A program made the position numbers and the translations under genes. From assembly GCF_004348825.1 (NCBI RefSeq), contig NZ_SMJU01000002.1, positions 248,001 through 312,000 of the forward strand: a DNA stretch of 64,000 bases. Reading direction: 5' to 3'. The notes beneath the pieces were generated by a model. It had not been told where the DNA came from. It did not search any database and saw nothing but the letters and a program-made list of their open reading frames with translations. Source of the DNA: Arundinibacter roseus (GTDB taxonomy: Bacteria > Bacteroidota > Bacteroidia > Cytophagales > Spirosomataceae). This document shows positions 36,796 to 46,206 of this stretch, piece after piece (the first letter of the stretch is position 1; every line of letters begins with the position of its first letter).

Positions 36796-38682
36796 TTATC
36801 CTTCAAACAGCCGATTGCACAACCTAAGGCTCATTTGAAAACCAAGCCAGCCGTAGGTGGTATTTTGGCTTGTTGGTTTGCCGCCAATCCAGAGCGGTTC
36901 AAGGCCGGCGTAGGAATTGTTGAGAAGTCCTTTGTAAGAAGAGTAGAGGAGATTGAAGGTTGGGCCAATTGAAAATGCCAATCGCGGACTGATTTTTTTC
37001 TCCACCGCTACGGCAATACGGTAGTGGTTTACGTTAGGCTGTCTGGAAAATAACCGCTCGATGGCCACCTGATTTGAGATAAGATCAGCATTGAACATCC
37101 ATCCCCGACCCCACGAACGAGCCGTTCCCAAACCGAATCCGAAACTACCGAGCGGTTTTCCTGCCACAAAACCACCGCTCGTGCCAAGTGTAAATAAGGT
37201 ATAAAATTTTGGAACTCCCGTTTTGAAAGTCAGAGAAACGATATTGAACTCATCCGTAGCTAATTCTAGTCGTCGATAGCCATTTTTTTTCACAAAACTA
37301 AATAAACCAAAAGGCGTGGTGGCCGACGAATCGGCATAGTTGACCAGTCCGATCTGATGACCGCTCCGTACTTTACCGGCATAATTGAGCCCACTCGAAA
37401 TCTGCCAGCCATTGAGCGTTCCGGCCACAATATTGGCTCCGCTGGAAAGCTGCATGCCCTGAAAATCCCTCCCCGTCAAATTGAGCGCCGAGGCCATTTG
37501 GAGGCCATAGAAGTCACGCCCGGCCAGGTTTATTGCTCCTGATGCCTGAAAACCATCGACATCACCTACTACCAAATTGGCCGCTCCGGCGAGTTGCAGA
37601 CCCGACACATTACGCCCTACGGCATTGGCCGCTCCGGCAAGCTGCACGCCGTGTACATCTTTTCGCACCACGTTCAGTACGCCGCCCATTTCAAACGCAT
37701 TGACACCCATCGAATACCCGGCAATTAGATTGAGCGAAATATCATTAACCACATTCCCGCTCAGCTGATGATTGGTGCCGATAAATGGCAGGATGGAAGC
37801 CTGAAACGTGCGGTGGAGCGTATCAGAAATATTCTCGGTGTGGATTGCCTGCTTGGCCGTTGAAAAAGCGTAGATTAAGCCGTTGCGGATCGTTTGCAAC
37901 GTTTGCTGAATAGATTCTTTGTTTCGTTCTTTAACAGGCGGCACTACTTCTACGGTATCGGGCGTTGGTGGGTTGGACACGGTAAAAACCGGAATTTCAA
38001 TTTTGGGCGACAGCGTATCGTGCCTGGTAGACAGCTTATAATCTGCCGAAGCAAGGCGTTGCAGCGTGTCGACCGAAAGCGGGATGGTCAGGTAGGTGTC
38101 TTTGCGGCTGACTACCGGCACCGTTCGGCCCGAATAAGCTTCTTTACGCACTTCCAGTGTCAGGCCTTCGGGTTGCAGCGGAAGTTTTATTTTGTAGTAG
38201 CCAAACTGATTACTAACCGTAGAAACCAGCGAAACAGGTTCGTAAATACTGGCATTGGCAAGTTTTTCACCCGTTTTAGCATCAGTAATGTAGCCATTGA
38301 GATAAAAACTATCCGGTTGTTTTTTTTCTGAAACGACGGCTTTTTGTAAAATAACGTAGGAGCGACGTTGCCGGAAAGTTACCGTACCATCAAACAATCC
38401 CGTCAGGATTTCCCGGACGGTTTGGTTGGTGGCCGTGAGTGTTACGCGGCTCTTGACATTAATGGCATCAGGGCTATACGAGAAGTTGAACTGTCCTTTT
38501 TGAGAAATGAGCCGAAGCACATTGTCGAGTGGTTCATTGACCACCCGCAGGCTGATGCGTGCTTCGAGAATCGGCGACTGCGCCCAAACGCTAACGCCAC
38601 TCAGCCAAAGCAGGCTCAGCAGGAGACCAAAAGATGTTCGAAAATTCTTCAAAATGTCGAGTTCTTTTTTTATCTCAGGCAC
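36796..38682 (-). CDS. STN-domain surface protein with 16-residue repeats
   Basis: This 628-residue exported protein has a signal peptide (up to VSVWAQ) and then an STN (secretin/TonB short N-terminal) domain, residues about 40-112: ISLRVVNEPLDNVLRLIS, then GQFNFSYSPDAINVKSRVTL. A carboxypeptidase-regulatory-like domain follows at about 127-200 (NGYITDAKTGEKLANASIYE). Between about 337 and 450 there are six to seven repeats of 16 residues, each with the core G-x-Q-[LIM]-[AS]-[GS]-A, for example NVSGLQLAGAANLV and DFQGMQLSSGANIV. This resembles LA_2272-type surface repeats. The C-terminus is a beta-rich part. It sits where a TonB-dependent receptor gene usually follows FecR. The gap to fecR is 3 bp. 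Confidence 0.85.
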   Translation of the reverse strand: MPEIKKELDILKNFRTSFGLLLSLLWLSGVSVWAQSPILEARISLRVVNEPLDNVLRLISQKGQFNFSYSPDAINVKSRVTLTATNQTVREILTGLFDGTVTFRQRRSYVILQKAVVSEKKQPDSFYLNGYITDAKTGEKLANASIYEPVSLVSTVSNQFGYYKIKLPLQPEGLTLEVRKEAYSGRTVPVVSRKDTYLTIPLSVDTLQRLASADYKLSTRHDTLSPKIEIPVFTVSNPPTPDTVEVVPPVKERNKESIQQTLQTIRNGLIYAFSTAKQAIHTENISDTLHRTFQASILPFIGTNHQLSGNVVNDISLNLIAGYSMGVNAFEMGGVLNVVRKDVHGVQLAGAANAVGRNVSGLQLAGAANLVVGDVDGFQASGAINLAGRDFYGLQMASALNLTGRDFQGMQLSSGANIVAGTLNGWQISSGLNYAGKVRSGHQIGLVNYADSSATTPFGLFSFVKKNGYRRLELATDEFNIVSLTFKTGVPKFYTLFTLGTSGGFVAGKPLGSFGFGLGTARSWGRGWMFNADLISNQVAIERLFSRQPNVNHYRIAVAVEKKISPRLAFSIGPTFNLLYSSYKGLLNNSYAGLEPLWIGGKPTSQNTTYGWLGFQMSLRLCNRLFEG

Positions 38683-38685
38683 AAT

Positions 38686-39729
38686 TTACAAACAACCCGA
38701 ACCTTCGAGCCAATAGATATTTCCTTCGCGCCTGATGGACAATTGCAGGGTTTCGGCCACCATCGAAAGCGTGTAGTCGAGCGTTTCCCGCTCGTAGCGG
38801 GCCGTCAGGCGGCAGCGGGCGAGTTGCGGATTGGCCAGGCGGATATCGGCATGAAATCCCTGATTTAAGGTTTGTACTACGGAGTCCAGATTTTGGGCCG
38901 TAAACTCAAAAACCTGTGTACCATAAGCAGCAAGGTTAAGATTTGCCTGAATGGTTCTGAAAACGGTATCTGCTTGTATATCAACTCCTTCGCCCGGTGA
39001 GAGTTCTACCCGGTGCTCGTTTTTACGGACAGCTACTTTTCCTGAACGTACATCTACCCGCACGGCATCCCCGTAGGCTTTTACATTAAAAGAAGTTCCC
39101 AAAACGGTAACTTCCGTACCGTTGGCATCGATTACGAACGGATGAGCGGGGTCGGGAGCTACGTTAAAAAATGCTTCTCCACGCAGCGAAACCCGGCGGG
39201 TGTCGCCCTCTAAATTGTTTTCAAAGGAAAGTGTAGAGTTATAGTTCAAATGCACAACCGTGCCATCAGGTAATGTTTTTTCATACGTATTTTGTTGGGT
39301 TGAAACCGCCACTACCGGAGTAGTGGGTTGCTCTTTGGAAAAATAGAGCCAGCCCCAGGCTGCCATGAGTAACGTTAGGGTAGCGGCCGCCCAGAAAATG
39401 GGGTTTAATCGTCTCGATTTTTCGGGAAGTTCCTGCGGGCTGGCAGCAAAGTTTTCTTCTATTTTGGGTATTTCAGGTGCAGAACGAACGGATTTTGCGT
39501 GCATATTGGCCTGCATTTTTTTCCAGGCCGCCTCCGTATCTACCTGCCGACGGGGCTGCCCCACGGCCTGACTATGCTCCCAAAGTTTCCGGTAGCCTTT
39601 TAGCTCCTGCACACGGTCCGGCGATTGCTCAAGCCAGGCTTGCACCTGCTCTATTTCGGAGCGGGTAGCCTGATTGGCCATGTATCGGGCCAGCAGTTCG
39701 TCGGTTAATATGGGTCCAGGTTTATTCAA
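38686..39729 (-). CDS. FecR-family anti-sigma factor
   Basis: This 347-residue protein has an N-terminal cytoplasmic helix-rich part (DELLARYMANQATRSEIEQV), a membrane helix at about 111-130 (IFWAAATLTLLMAAWGWLYF), and a FecR domain with YEKTLPDGTVVHLNYNSTLS and FVIDANGTEVTVLGTSFNVK. The C-terminal 70 residues (DSVVQTLNQGFHADIRLANP) resemble DUF4974, an STN-like domain. It would keep the adjacent ECF sigma factor inactive until a periplasmic signal arrives. It lies between the sigma gene (8-bp gap) and the STN protein gene. Confidence 0.93.
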   Translation of the reverse strand: MNKPGPILTDELLARYMANQATRSEIEQVQAWLEQSPDRVQELKGYRKLWEHSQAVGQPRRQVDTEAAWKKMQANMHAKSVRSAPEIPKIEENFAASPQELPEKSRRLNPIFWAAATLTLLMAAWGWLYFSKEQPTTPVVAVSTQQNTYEKTLPDGTVVHLNYNSTLSFENNLEGDTRRVSLRGEAFFNVAPDPAHPFVIDANGTEVTVLGTSFNVKAYGDAVRVDVRSGKVAVRKNEHRVELSPGEGVDIQADTVFRTIQANLNLAAYGTQVFEFTAQNLDSVVQTLNQGFHADIRLANPQLARCRLTARYERETLDYTLSMVAETLQLSIRREGNIYWLEGSGCL

Positions 39730-39737
39730 GGATTTAT

Positions 39738-40436
39738 TTAAAAATTGAGGTTAAAAAACAACTGACCAATGGCAACAAGCACCGGCAGGTAATCGGCCAA
39801 TTCTTGTCGCAGAATTCTTAACGCTTTACCAATCTGATTTTCAATCGTTTTGATCGAAAGCCCCAGGTGATCAGCAATTTCCTGGTATTTCATTTCTTCA
39901 AAACGGCTCATTCGGAATACCAACTGACACTGTTCGGGCAGTTTTCGAACGGCACGTTCGATACGTTCTTCCAGTTCCTGCCCATAAATCGCTTCCGCCA
40001 CCGAATCCTGCCCGTGCGGCTGTACATACAGCGAATAGTCCCGGTGCGCTTCCCGAACGCCGTAGTGTTTGATGCGGTTGAGGCAGTGGTTGTGCACAGC
40101 CCGGTAGAGGTAGGCTTTGAGCGATAACGTAATTTCAAGGTCCGCCCGTTTTTCCCAAATAGTCAAAAAAACCGTCTGCACCATTTCTTCGGCCTCGTCG
40201 CCATCTTTCAAGAGCGAAGTCGCATACTGACACAGGCGCTCGTAGTATGTACGAAACACCTGCTCAAAGGCGGACTCTTCTCCCTGACGGATAGCGCTGA
40301 CGAGTTCTGGGTCGGATAAGGTACTCAATGCGTTCGGTTTTTTTCTCCGCAAAAATACATATTCCGGGGCAGGTTCAGCTTCTTGATTGGGAAGAGCGGT
40401 TGCTATCAAGTTTGAATTTCTTTTTCCCTGCGACAA
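39738..40436 (-). CDS. ECF sigma-70 factor (Bacteroidota expansion family)
   Basis: This 232-residue protein has sigma region 2 (ESAFEQVFRTYYERLCQYAT, then EEMVQTVFLTIWEKR) and region 4 with a helix-turn-helix (RMSRFEEMKYQEIADHLGLS, then IKTIENQIGKALRILRQEL). Family members are usually about 190 residues; here the N-terminus is about 40 residues longer, so the true start may be downstream. It is followed by fecR, as in classical cell-surface signalling. The regulated gene is probably the STN protein at 36796. Confidence 0.9.
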   Translation of the reverse strand: MSQGKRNSNLIATALPNQEAEPAPEYVFLRRKKPNALSTLSDPELVSAIRQGEESAFEQVFRTYYERLCQYATSLLKDGDEAEEMVQTVFLTIWEKRADLEITLSLKAYLYRAVHNHCLNRIKHYGVREAHRDYSLYVQPHGQDSVAEAIYGQELEERIERAVRKLPEQCQLVFRMSRFEEMKYQEIADHLGLSIKTIENQIGKALRILRQELADYLPVLVAIGQLFFNLNF

Positions 40437-40572
40437 CCAATCGCCTGCCTTACCCCTATGGCTATGTTCTAAAAAAGTTTTTTTACCGGTCGTGGGGGGA
40501 TTTACTCCGTAGATTGTCCCAAAAGAAAGAACATTTATTTAGTACGTTTATAGCCATTTGTACCTATTAGCC

Positions 40573-41313
40573 ATGAAACAATCTATTTTTAATTCCGCCC
40601 TGCGTCTCACACTCCTGACACTTTTTGTGAGCACACTGCACTCGTGTATTTACATCAACACCCGCGACAACGATATTCCGCCGCGCGGAGTGACAAGCAA
40701 GGAAATTGATCTGATTAACTTTGATGGAATCTCCCTGGGAAATGCGTTTGTGATACATGTTTCGCAGGGAAATGAATTCCAGATTCGTGCCACCGGCGAA
40801 CTGAACGACCTGGATGATTTGGACGCCCGGGTTACGCGCAGCGGTGTTCTCGAAATCCGGTACCGCAACACCTGGCGAGCCCGGCGTGAACGCATGGAAA
40901 TTGATATTGTAATGCCAGACCTCCGTTCAGCAGATTTCTCGGGTGCGTCCGTTTCTTCCATTCAGGGTTTTAGTAGCCTTCCCTCGCTCGATTTAATTTT
41001 GTCAGGAGCCTCAAAACTGACCTATACGGGATCTGTTAGAAATCTTGACATCAATCTTTCGGGAGCCTCGGAGCTGGATATTGCAGGAGCAGGCAGCTCA
41101 CTTTCAGGCGAGATGTCGGGTGCATCGCAGCTGTATGCCTTTGATTATGAGGTGTCAAATGCAGATTTAGTCCTTTCGGGAGCAAGCCGGGCACGCGTAC
41201 TTGTGACTGACCTTCTGAAAATTGATGCGAGCGGTGCCAGCAATCTTCGCTACCGAGGTACCCCTACGGTAGATCAGCGGCTGTCGGGAGGCAGTACCTT
41301 AATTCGGGAATAG
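40573..41313 (+). CDS. GIN-domain (DUF2807) lipoprotein
   Basis: This 246-residue protein has a lipoprotein signal ending in STLHSCIYI. After that it forms a right-handed beta-helix-like repeat region with the family's recurring SGAS motif: ADFSGASVSSIQGF, LILSGASKLTYTG, INLSGASELDIAG, GEMSGASQLYAFD, LVLSGASRARVLV, and IDASGASNLRYRG. The head GIN domain is frequent in Bacteroidota as a surface or adhesion-like module; the exact role is unknown. The ATG at 40573 was preferred to the TTG at 40558. It is divergent from the sigma gene, sharing a 136-bp gap. Confidence 0.9.
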   Translation: MKQSIFNSALRLTLLTLFVSTLHSCIYINTRDNDIPPRGVTSKEIDLINFDGISLGNAFVIHVSQGNEFQIRATGELNDLDDLDARVTRSGVLEIRYRNTWRARRERMEIDIVMPDLRSADFSGASVSSIQGFSSLPSLDLILSGASKLTYTGSVRNLDINLSGASELDIAGAGSSLSGEMSGASQLYAFDYEVSNADLVLSGASRARVLVTDLLKIDASGASNLRYRGTPTVDQRLSGGSTLIRE

Positions 41314-41329
41314 TTTCTTCGCCCAAATC

Positions 41330-42088
41330 CTACTTGATGATGCCGTAGCGAGCTTTGGCTTGGGCGCGTGACATTCCGTCAAAATGCCACCACTCGGTTG
41401 TATTTACGGTAAAGCCCGCCTGCGTCATTGCCTTGCGCAAAATCGCCCGATTGGCTACTTGCTGTCGGGTGAGTTTTCCCTGATTGAGCATTTGCTGCTC
41501 CATGCGCGGATAGGCAAGGGGTCCAAAAAAATCGTAGGGAGTACCCATGTCCAGGGGTGCTCCCTTTGTTGTTGCTACGGTGAGGTCGATGGCGCAGCCA
41601 AAATTATGGATTGATCCCACGGCCGGATTAGCCACATACTGAGGTTTTTGCTTTTCCGGAATGCGAAGTCCGTCCAGTGCATCCCACAGAATATACTGCA
41701 CAGAATTGGGCCGGGCTGCGTCGTATACTAGCAACCGGAGGTCCGGATGCGACGTTTTCAGCAGGCTATGTGCACGCAGAAGTTTCCTGGCAATGTCAGG
41801 TTGTAAGTACGCTTTTTCCAACTCACCATAGACATCTTTTTTTACAAAATTATCAGTTGTTGAGTACTTCAAATCTACCAAAAGTGTAGGATCCAGTTTT
41901 TGAATATCCACCAGACCTTGCTTGATCATTTGCTGTTCAAGTTTCGGAAGAGATTGATTAACAGGCTTTACTGTCGAAGTTTGTGGCACAGAATCCGCCT
42001 TGCTTTGGGTTTCCTGACTGGTTTTAGGTTGACAGGCGAGTTCAATGAAAATGTAGAAAATGACTAAAAACATGCGTTGGAAGTACAT
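41330..42088 (-). CDS. VanX-like D-Ala-D-Ala dipeptidase (peptidase M15)
   Basis: This 252-residue protein has a signal with possible lipobox (VIFYIFIELAC). The zinc-peptidase signature of M15D is present: SIHNFGCAIDLTVAT (SxHxxGxAxD zinc ligands His and Asp) and NTTEWWHFDG (catalytic Glu and zinc-binding His). The region LLVYDAARPNSVQYILWDAL is also characteristic. Outside enterococcal resistance clusters such enzymes take part in wall dipeptide recycling, so this is not evidence for vancomycin resistance. It is convergent with the GIN gene. Confidence 0.92.
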   Translation of the reverse strand: MYFQRMFLVIFYIFIELACQPKTSQETQSKADSVPQTSTVKPVNQSLPKLEQQMIKQGLVDIQKLDPTLLVDLKYSTTDNFVKKDVYGELEKAYLQPDIARKLLRAHSLLKTSHPDLRLLVYDAARPNSVQYILWDALDGLRIPEKQKPQYVANPAVGSIHNFGCAIDLTVATTKGAPLDMGTPYDFFGPLAYPRMEQQMLNQGKLTRQQVANRAILRKAMTQAGFTVNTTEWWHFDGMSRAQAKARYGIIK

Positions 42089-42340
42089 ACGTTATGAATG
42101 GTTTCGGGCTGACAAAGTAGTTTTGTTATTCTTTCATTTCCACTACTTAATCCACAATGATCGGTTGTTTACGTCAAAAAGCCCCTGCAACTATTGCCTT
42201 GTTTAATAAGATTACAAAAATATATTTATCCTGATTCGATTGTAGTAAATTATAATGTATCTTTCTTGAATCATTTTTTTAACCCCAAGAAAGTTTGCAT
42301 TTCATGTAAACAACTATTCCTGTATACCCTACCACTACCT

Positions 42341-42991
42341 ATGAAAGAAATACGCGTGCTACTTGCAGATGATCATGAAATTGTGTTGGATAGTTTGGCC
42401 ATGATGATATCCTCTATTAAAGGTATCAGCGTGTCCACTACGGCAACAAATGGCATGGAAGCTCTCGAAAAGCTTTCACAATTCCCGGTCGATATTGTCT
42501 TGTCAGACATGCACATGCCGAGTTTAAATGGCATTGAGCTTGCCCTTCGTATGCGGGAGAGTTACCCTCAAATCAAGCTGATTTTGCTGACTATGGAAGA
42601 AGGCCCCGAGATTATTCGTTCTGCGTTGCATGCAGGTGTATGGGGTTATGTATTCAAAAAAGTATCGCGGCGGGAACTGGAAACGGCGCTATTTACTGTG
42701 GCCGGAGGGGAGCGCTATTTTACCGAAGATGTAAATCAGCAATTATCTCAGCTCAGCAACGATGGGGCCGTCAACGGCTACGAATCATCCGATACCATTA
42801 ATTCGCTCAGTAAGCGTGAAATTGAGATTATTCGCTTGATTGTCAATGAAGTACCAACGCAGGAGATTGCGGATAAACTGTTTATTTCTCCCAAAACGGT
42901 AGACACGCACCGTCGAAATATTTTCAAAAAACTGGATATTCATACCGTTGTTGCACTTACCCGGTTTGCCATTAAATACAAACTTATCTAA
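42341..42991 (+). CDS. Response regulator with LuxR-type HTH
   Basis: This 216-residue protein has a receiver domain with Asp10, Asp11 and the phosphoacceptor Asp56 (DIVLSDMHMP), the Lys in YVFKKVSR, and a C-terminal LuxR/NarL-type helix-turn-helix (LSKREIEIIRLIVNE, IADKLFISPKTVDTHRRNIF). The frame extends to 42194, but the extra residues are not domain-like, so ATG 42341 was used. It is convergent with a histidine kinase gene and the two overlap by 4 nt at 42988-42991. The pair probably forms one two-component system. Confidence 0.93.
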   Translation: MKEIRVLLADDHEIVLDSLAMMISSIKGISVSTTATNGMEALEKLSQFPVDIVLSDMHMPSLNGIELALRMRESYPQIKLILLTMEEGPEIIRSALHAGVWGYVFKKVSRRELETALFTVAGGERYFTEDVNQQLSQLSNDGAVNGYESSDTINSLSKREIEIIRLIVNEVPTQEIADKLFISPKTVDTHRRNIFKKLDIHTVVALTRFAIKYKLI

Positions 42992-44937
42992 GCAAATAGT
43001 TTAGTAGTTGGTTTTACCAGTTTTCGCGGAATACGCAGCGTTACGGTGGTGCCCTTTTCGTTTTTCATGGGATAAATTGAAAAATGACCTTGCAGGGAAT
43101 TAATCCGGTGAAGAATATTTTCAAGCCCATTTCCATACACCAAATTCTTCGGGTTAGGAATCCCGACGCCATCGTCGGTGATCAGTACTATGTAAAAACG
43201 CTCGGTTTGGACAATTTCAATCACGACCTGACGGGCATTGGCGTGTTTCAAGATGTTATTTACCAATTCGAGCACACAGCTGTACAATTCAAAAGATATT
43301 TTATTATTCTCAATATGTATATCTTTTGGATAATTAAGTTCAAAATGAGCCTTTCCGGTCCGATTCAGATCATTGACTAATTTTTCAAGCGCCGGCATCA
43401 GCCCTTTCTTTTCCAGAATCGAAGGCATTAAGTTGTGGGAAATATGCCGGACCTGATTATAAGCATCGGTGATGAGCCTTACGACACTTTCGTGTAATTT
43501 TTCTTCCGAAGGCGATAGGTGATTGAAATCGATGGCTTCAAGGCGCCATTTCAGAGCCGATAGTAAGCTTCCTAAATTGTTGTGTAGTTCTGCCGCAACA
43601 CGCTTGCGTTCTATGCTTTGCCCGCGAATCAGTGCTTCCTGAATCTCGTTATTTTTGAGCGTCAGGGCCCGGTTTGCCTGCATCAGTTCCCGCGTGCGCT
43701 GCTCCACGCGTGTTTCCAGCGTAGCATTCGTCTGTTGAAGCAGTTGCCCCATTGCCAGCAGCTGACGATTGGTATGATCCAATTCTTCTTTTCGTTTGCG
43801 CAGCAAGCTATTGATACGAAAAAGGGCCAATACCAGAAGCAAAAAGATGATAATGCCGAGAATCAGCCCATTTCGAATATGACTTTGCTGCACCATGTCC
43901 TGTTCAAGGACCTGCATTTGGGCATCTCTTTGCTGTGCATCATACTCATAGCGCAAAGTCTCAATCCGCTTTTTTTGTCCTTCGGCCATAGCATTGTCCC
44001 TAAACTCAACAAATTGAACATACCATTGCAGAGCGCTATCGGGATAATTCAGGTATTTATAGGTTTCATACAGATTAAAAGCAACCCGCTCTTTCACGTG
44101 CGGCCACTCATAAGCAAGGTACAACTCTGCCCGGCCTGCGTAGTTTAGGGCCTCTTGCTCGGCATTCTGTTGACTCTTTATCAAACTCAGCAACGACAAC
44201 AATTCAGCATTGGCGCGCCCATTGAGCTGTTGTTCAAGAGCTAATGCTTTCAAACCATACTTTTCGGCACCCGCAATTTTTTCCATGTTCAAATAGGTGG
44301 CGGCAAGATTGAAGTAGGCTTTTCTTTCAAATCGTGGATTTTGAACCTCCTGATTGACCTGCAAGCCTTCTTCCAGAATTTGTAAAGACTCCTGATATAG
44401 GCCTCTTGCCCGCAAAATGGCGCTCAGGTCGTTGGAAGCGCCAAGAAAATCCGGGAGGTTTTGGGTGTCTTTGTATAATTTTTTGGCCTTGGTTTCCGCG
44501 GAAGTTGCCTTTTCAAAATCTTTCAGATCGGCATAGCAATCTCCGATCATATCCCAGCTGAAAGCCTGCTGAGAAGTGTCATTGGCAAGTTCAGCGTATT
44601 GGAGTCCCTTAAAAAAATACTCAATGGCATTAAAAGTTACACCTTTTCGCAAATAGATCTTCCCGATTTGGTTGTGGGTGTAGGCAAGCCATGTGTAGGA
44701 GTGAAGATTAAGAGCGACTTTATAGCCTTTGTGCAGCCACGCAAGCGAACTGTCGATTTCAGAAACTAGTTCGGCACTTTTGGCATACAATCGGATCAGC
44801 GTGGTGTCCCGAAGCTGAGAGCCGGGTTGACTTTCCCAGTATAAAATGGAAGAGCGCGGTACGTCTGTGGCATACAAAGGCGGGAGAATCCCGGGGAGTA
44901 GAAAAAGCAAACCAACGAAAAAAAAGGTTTTTTTCAT
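42988..44937 (-). CDS. TPR-containing sensor histidine kinase (HisKA_3 type)
   Basis: This 649-residue protein has a signal peptide, about six TPR-like helical repeats (residues 60-310) outside the membrane, a single membrane helix near 357-374 (LILGIIIFLLLVLALFRINS), and a coiled coil. Then follow a HisKA_3 dimerisation domain with the phosphoacceptor His452 (VAAELHNNLGSLLSALKWRL) and a HATPase domain ending in GTTVTLRIPRKLVK. This is the usual partner type for NarL-like regulators. It is convergent with the response regulator gene and overlaps it by 4 nt. Confidence 0.93.
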   Translation of the reverse strand: MKKTFFFVGLLFLLPGILPPLYATDVPRSSILYWESQPGSQLRDTTLIRLYAKSAELVSEIDSSLAWLHKGYKVALNLHSYTWLAYTHNQIGKIYLRKGVTFNAIEYFFKGLQYAELANDTSQQAFSWDMIGDCYADLKDFEKATSAETKAKKLYKDTQNLPDFLGASNDLSAILRARGLYQESLQILEEGLQVNQEVQNPRFERKAYFNLAATYLNMEKIAGAEKYGLKALALEQQLNGRANAELLSLLSLIKSQQNAEQEALNYAGRAELYLAYEWPHVKERVAFNLYETYKYLNYPDSALQWYVQFVEFRDNAMAEGQKKRIETLRYEYDAQQRDAQMQVLEQDMVQQSHIRNGLILGIIIFLLLVLALFRINSLLRKRKEELDHTNRQLLAMGQLLQQTNATLETRVEQRTRELMQANRALTLKNNEIQEALIRGQSIERKRVAAELHNNLGSLLSALKWRLEAIDFNHLSPSEEKLHESVVRLITDAYNQVRHISHNLMPSILEKKGLMPALEKLVNDLNRTGKAHFELNYPKDIHIENNKISFELYSCVLELVNNILKHANARQVVIEIVQTERFYIVLITDDGVGIPNPKNLVYGNGLENILHRINSLQGHFSIYPMKNEKGTTVTLRIPRKLVKPTTKLFA

Positions 44938-45356
44938 GCAAAATCAGGATTTCTACGTCACCTTTTCCAAAATACAGTCGAATATACAAGGAAAATACCA
45001 GAAATACAGTATTGTCAGTTGCAACATTTAATTCGACTTTTGTAACACAATAATTCAAAGATAGATAATTAATGCAAAACATGTAATGCTTCTGGCACTT
45101 GTGATGCATCCGATATAAAAGCTGTCAGCGAGACCCACTCTATCCATAAAAAAGAACGTTGATTATCGTTTCAATACATTGATATCAACTTTTTTCCGTG
45201 ATTTCATTGCGCGGCAGACGAAAATGGTTTGCTAAACATATGGTTACTTATTAATCTGGTTTAGTAAATCCGTCTGCCCACGGTCTGACATACTATTAAT
45301 TAACTTATAAAGTCGTTCCCTTATCTCATTCCAAGCAATACGCTTTGCCACACCTT

Positions 45357-45372
45357 ACACACACACACACAC
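45357..45372 (+). repeat. (AC)8 dinucleotide run
   Basis: Eight AC units lie in the 502-bp gene-free gap 44938-45439, about 15 bp upstream of an orphan terminator hairpin. No ORF in this gap is supported. Confidence 0.7.
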
Positions 45373-45388
45373 TAATTTTCAATCATTT

Positions 45389-45416
45389 AATCCGGTCAGC
45401 AATGACCGGATTTTTT
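45389..45416 (+). terminator. Orphan Rho-independent terminator
   Basis: A perfect 10-bp stem (arms 45389-45398 and 45403-45412, loop GCAA) is followed by T residues on the plus strand. No plus-strand gene lies upstream within 2 kb, so it may end an unannotated small RNA. It could also serve, less efficiently, the convergent minus-strand gene at 45440. Confidence 0.6.
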
Positions 45417-45439
45417 GTTGGTTCTCGGCCTTTCAACGA

Positions 45440-46105
45440 TCAGTTCTCCTTATCTTCTTTGGTCCAATCTACCTTAAACTTCCCGTTCGTAATCGTAATC
45501 GTGTCGGTCTCGCTGGTTTTTTTAGAATTTTCGTGATAGTGCGGATCGGTATTTGCCACCATGCCTGCACCGGCTTTGGTCAATAGCTTCTTTTCAAGAT
45601 TTCCGCGCAGGCCTGTTCCTGTCATTGTTGCCAGTGCTCTTTTCTGATAGTAAACTCCTTTCAATGTGGCCTCAAAAGTACCTTCTACGGAAGTTTCGGT
45701 GGCTGCCGTAATTGTCACAGTTCCGCTTTGCGATTCTCCATCATGAAATCCGTGCCCCATTTTTTTGGTTTCCTCGCTATAATCTACCAACGCCCACATT
45801 TTCCCTTCTGACTTGGGTTTGTAGCCCTTTTTCTCCATTTCTTCGAGCGATTCAATCGGGTAAGTTCCCGGTTGCAGGGCATCACCCGAATAGTAAAATC
45901 TGAGCCATAGCTGCACATCAGGGCTTATTTCAAATCCTGCCAAAGCCAGGTATCTGACATTCTTAACCGGAATTTTAAGGCGTTTTGCTTCGGCTTTCCA
46001 TTCTTTACCGTCAATTGTTGCCGAAATATAATTGCCTGATTCCTGTGCGAAAATCGGCGCAAGTGTCAGGAAACCCAGCAGGAGAGTTAAGGTAAAATTT
46101 TTCAT
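45440..46105 (-). CDS. Secreted protein, DUF6252-like
   Basis: This 221-residue protein has a signal peptide (LTLLLGFLTLAPIFAQ). The mature part is beta-rich: ISATIDGKEWKAEAKRLKIP near the start and TVTITAATETSVEGTFEATL in the middle, the pattern of DUF6252-type periplasmic proteins that begin with an IDGxxW element. The C-terminus (TITITNGKFKVDWTKEDKEN) is charged. The frame is open to 46135, but Met at 46103-46105 starts the signal peptide properly. Function is unknown. Confidence 0.78.
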   Translation of the reverse strand: MKNFTLTLLLGFLTLAPIFAQESGNYISATIDGKEWKAEAKRLKIPVKNVRYLALAGFEISPDVQLWLRFYYSGDALQPGTYPIESLEEMEKKGYKPKSEGKMWALVDYSEETKKMGHGFHDGESQSGTVTITAATETSVEGTFEATLKGVYYQKRALATMTGTGLRGNLEKKLLTKAGAGMVANTDPHYHENSKKTSETDTITITNGKFKVDWTKEDKEN

Positions 46106-46206
46106 TTGGTAAAAGTATGTTTGATGATTAACCAAATATAGAAAAAGTTAGAGGTGGCTTCAAGCCGTTTGAAGTTCTACTTAGTAAACGGCAAGCCTGA
46201 GTTTGT

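Noticed and set aside
41330-42088. Vancomycin resistance (vanX)
   Set aside because: No vanH/vanA/vanRS genes nearby; M15D dipeptidases are common in wall recycling.
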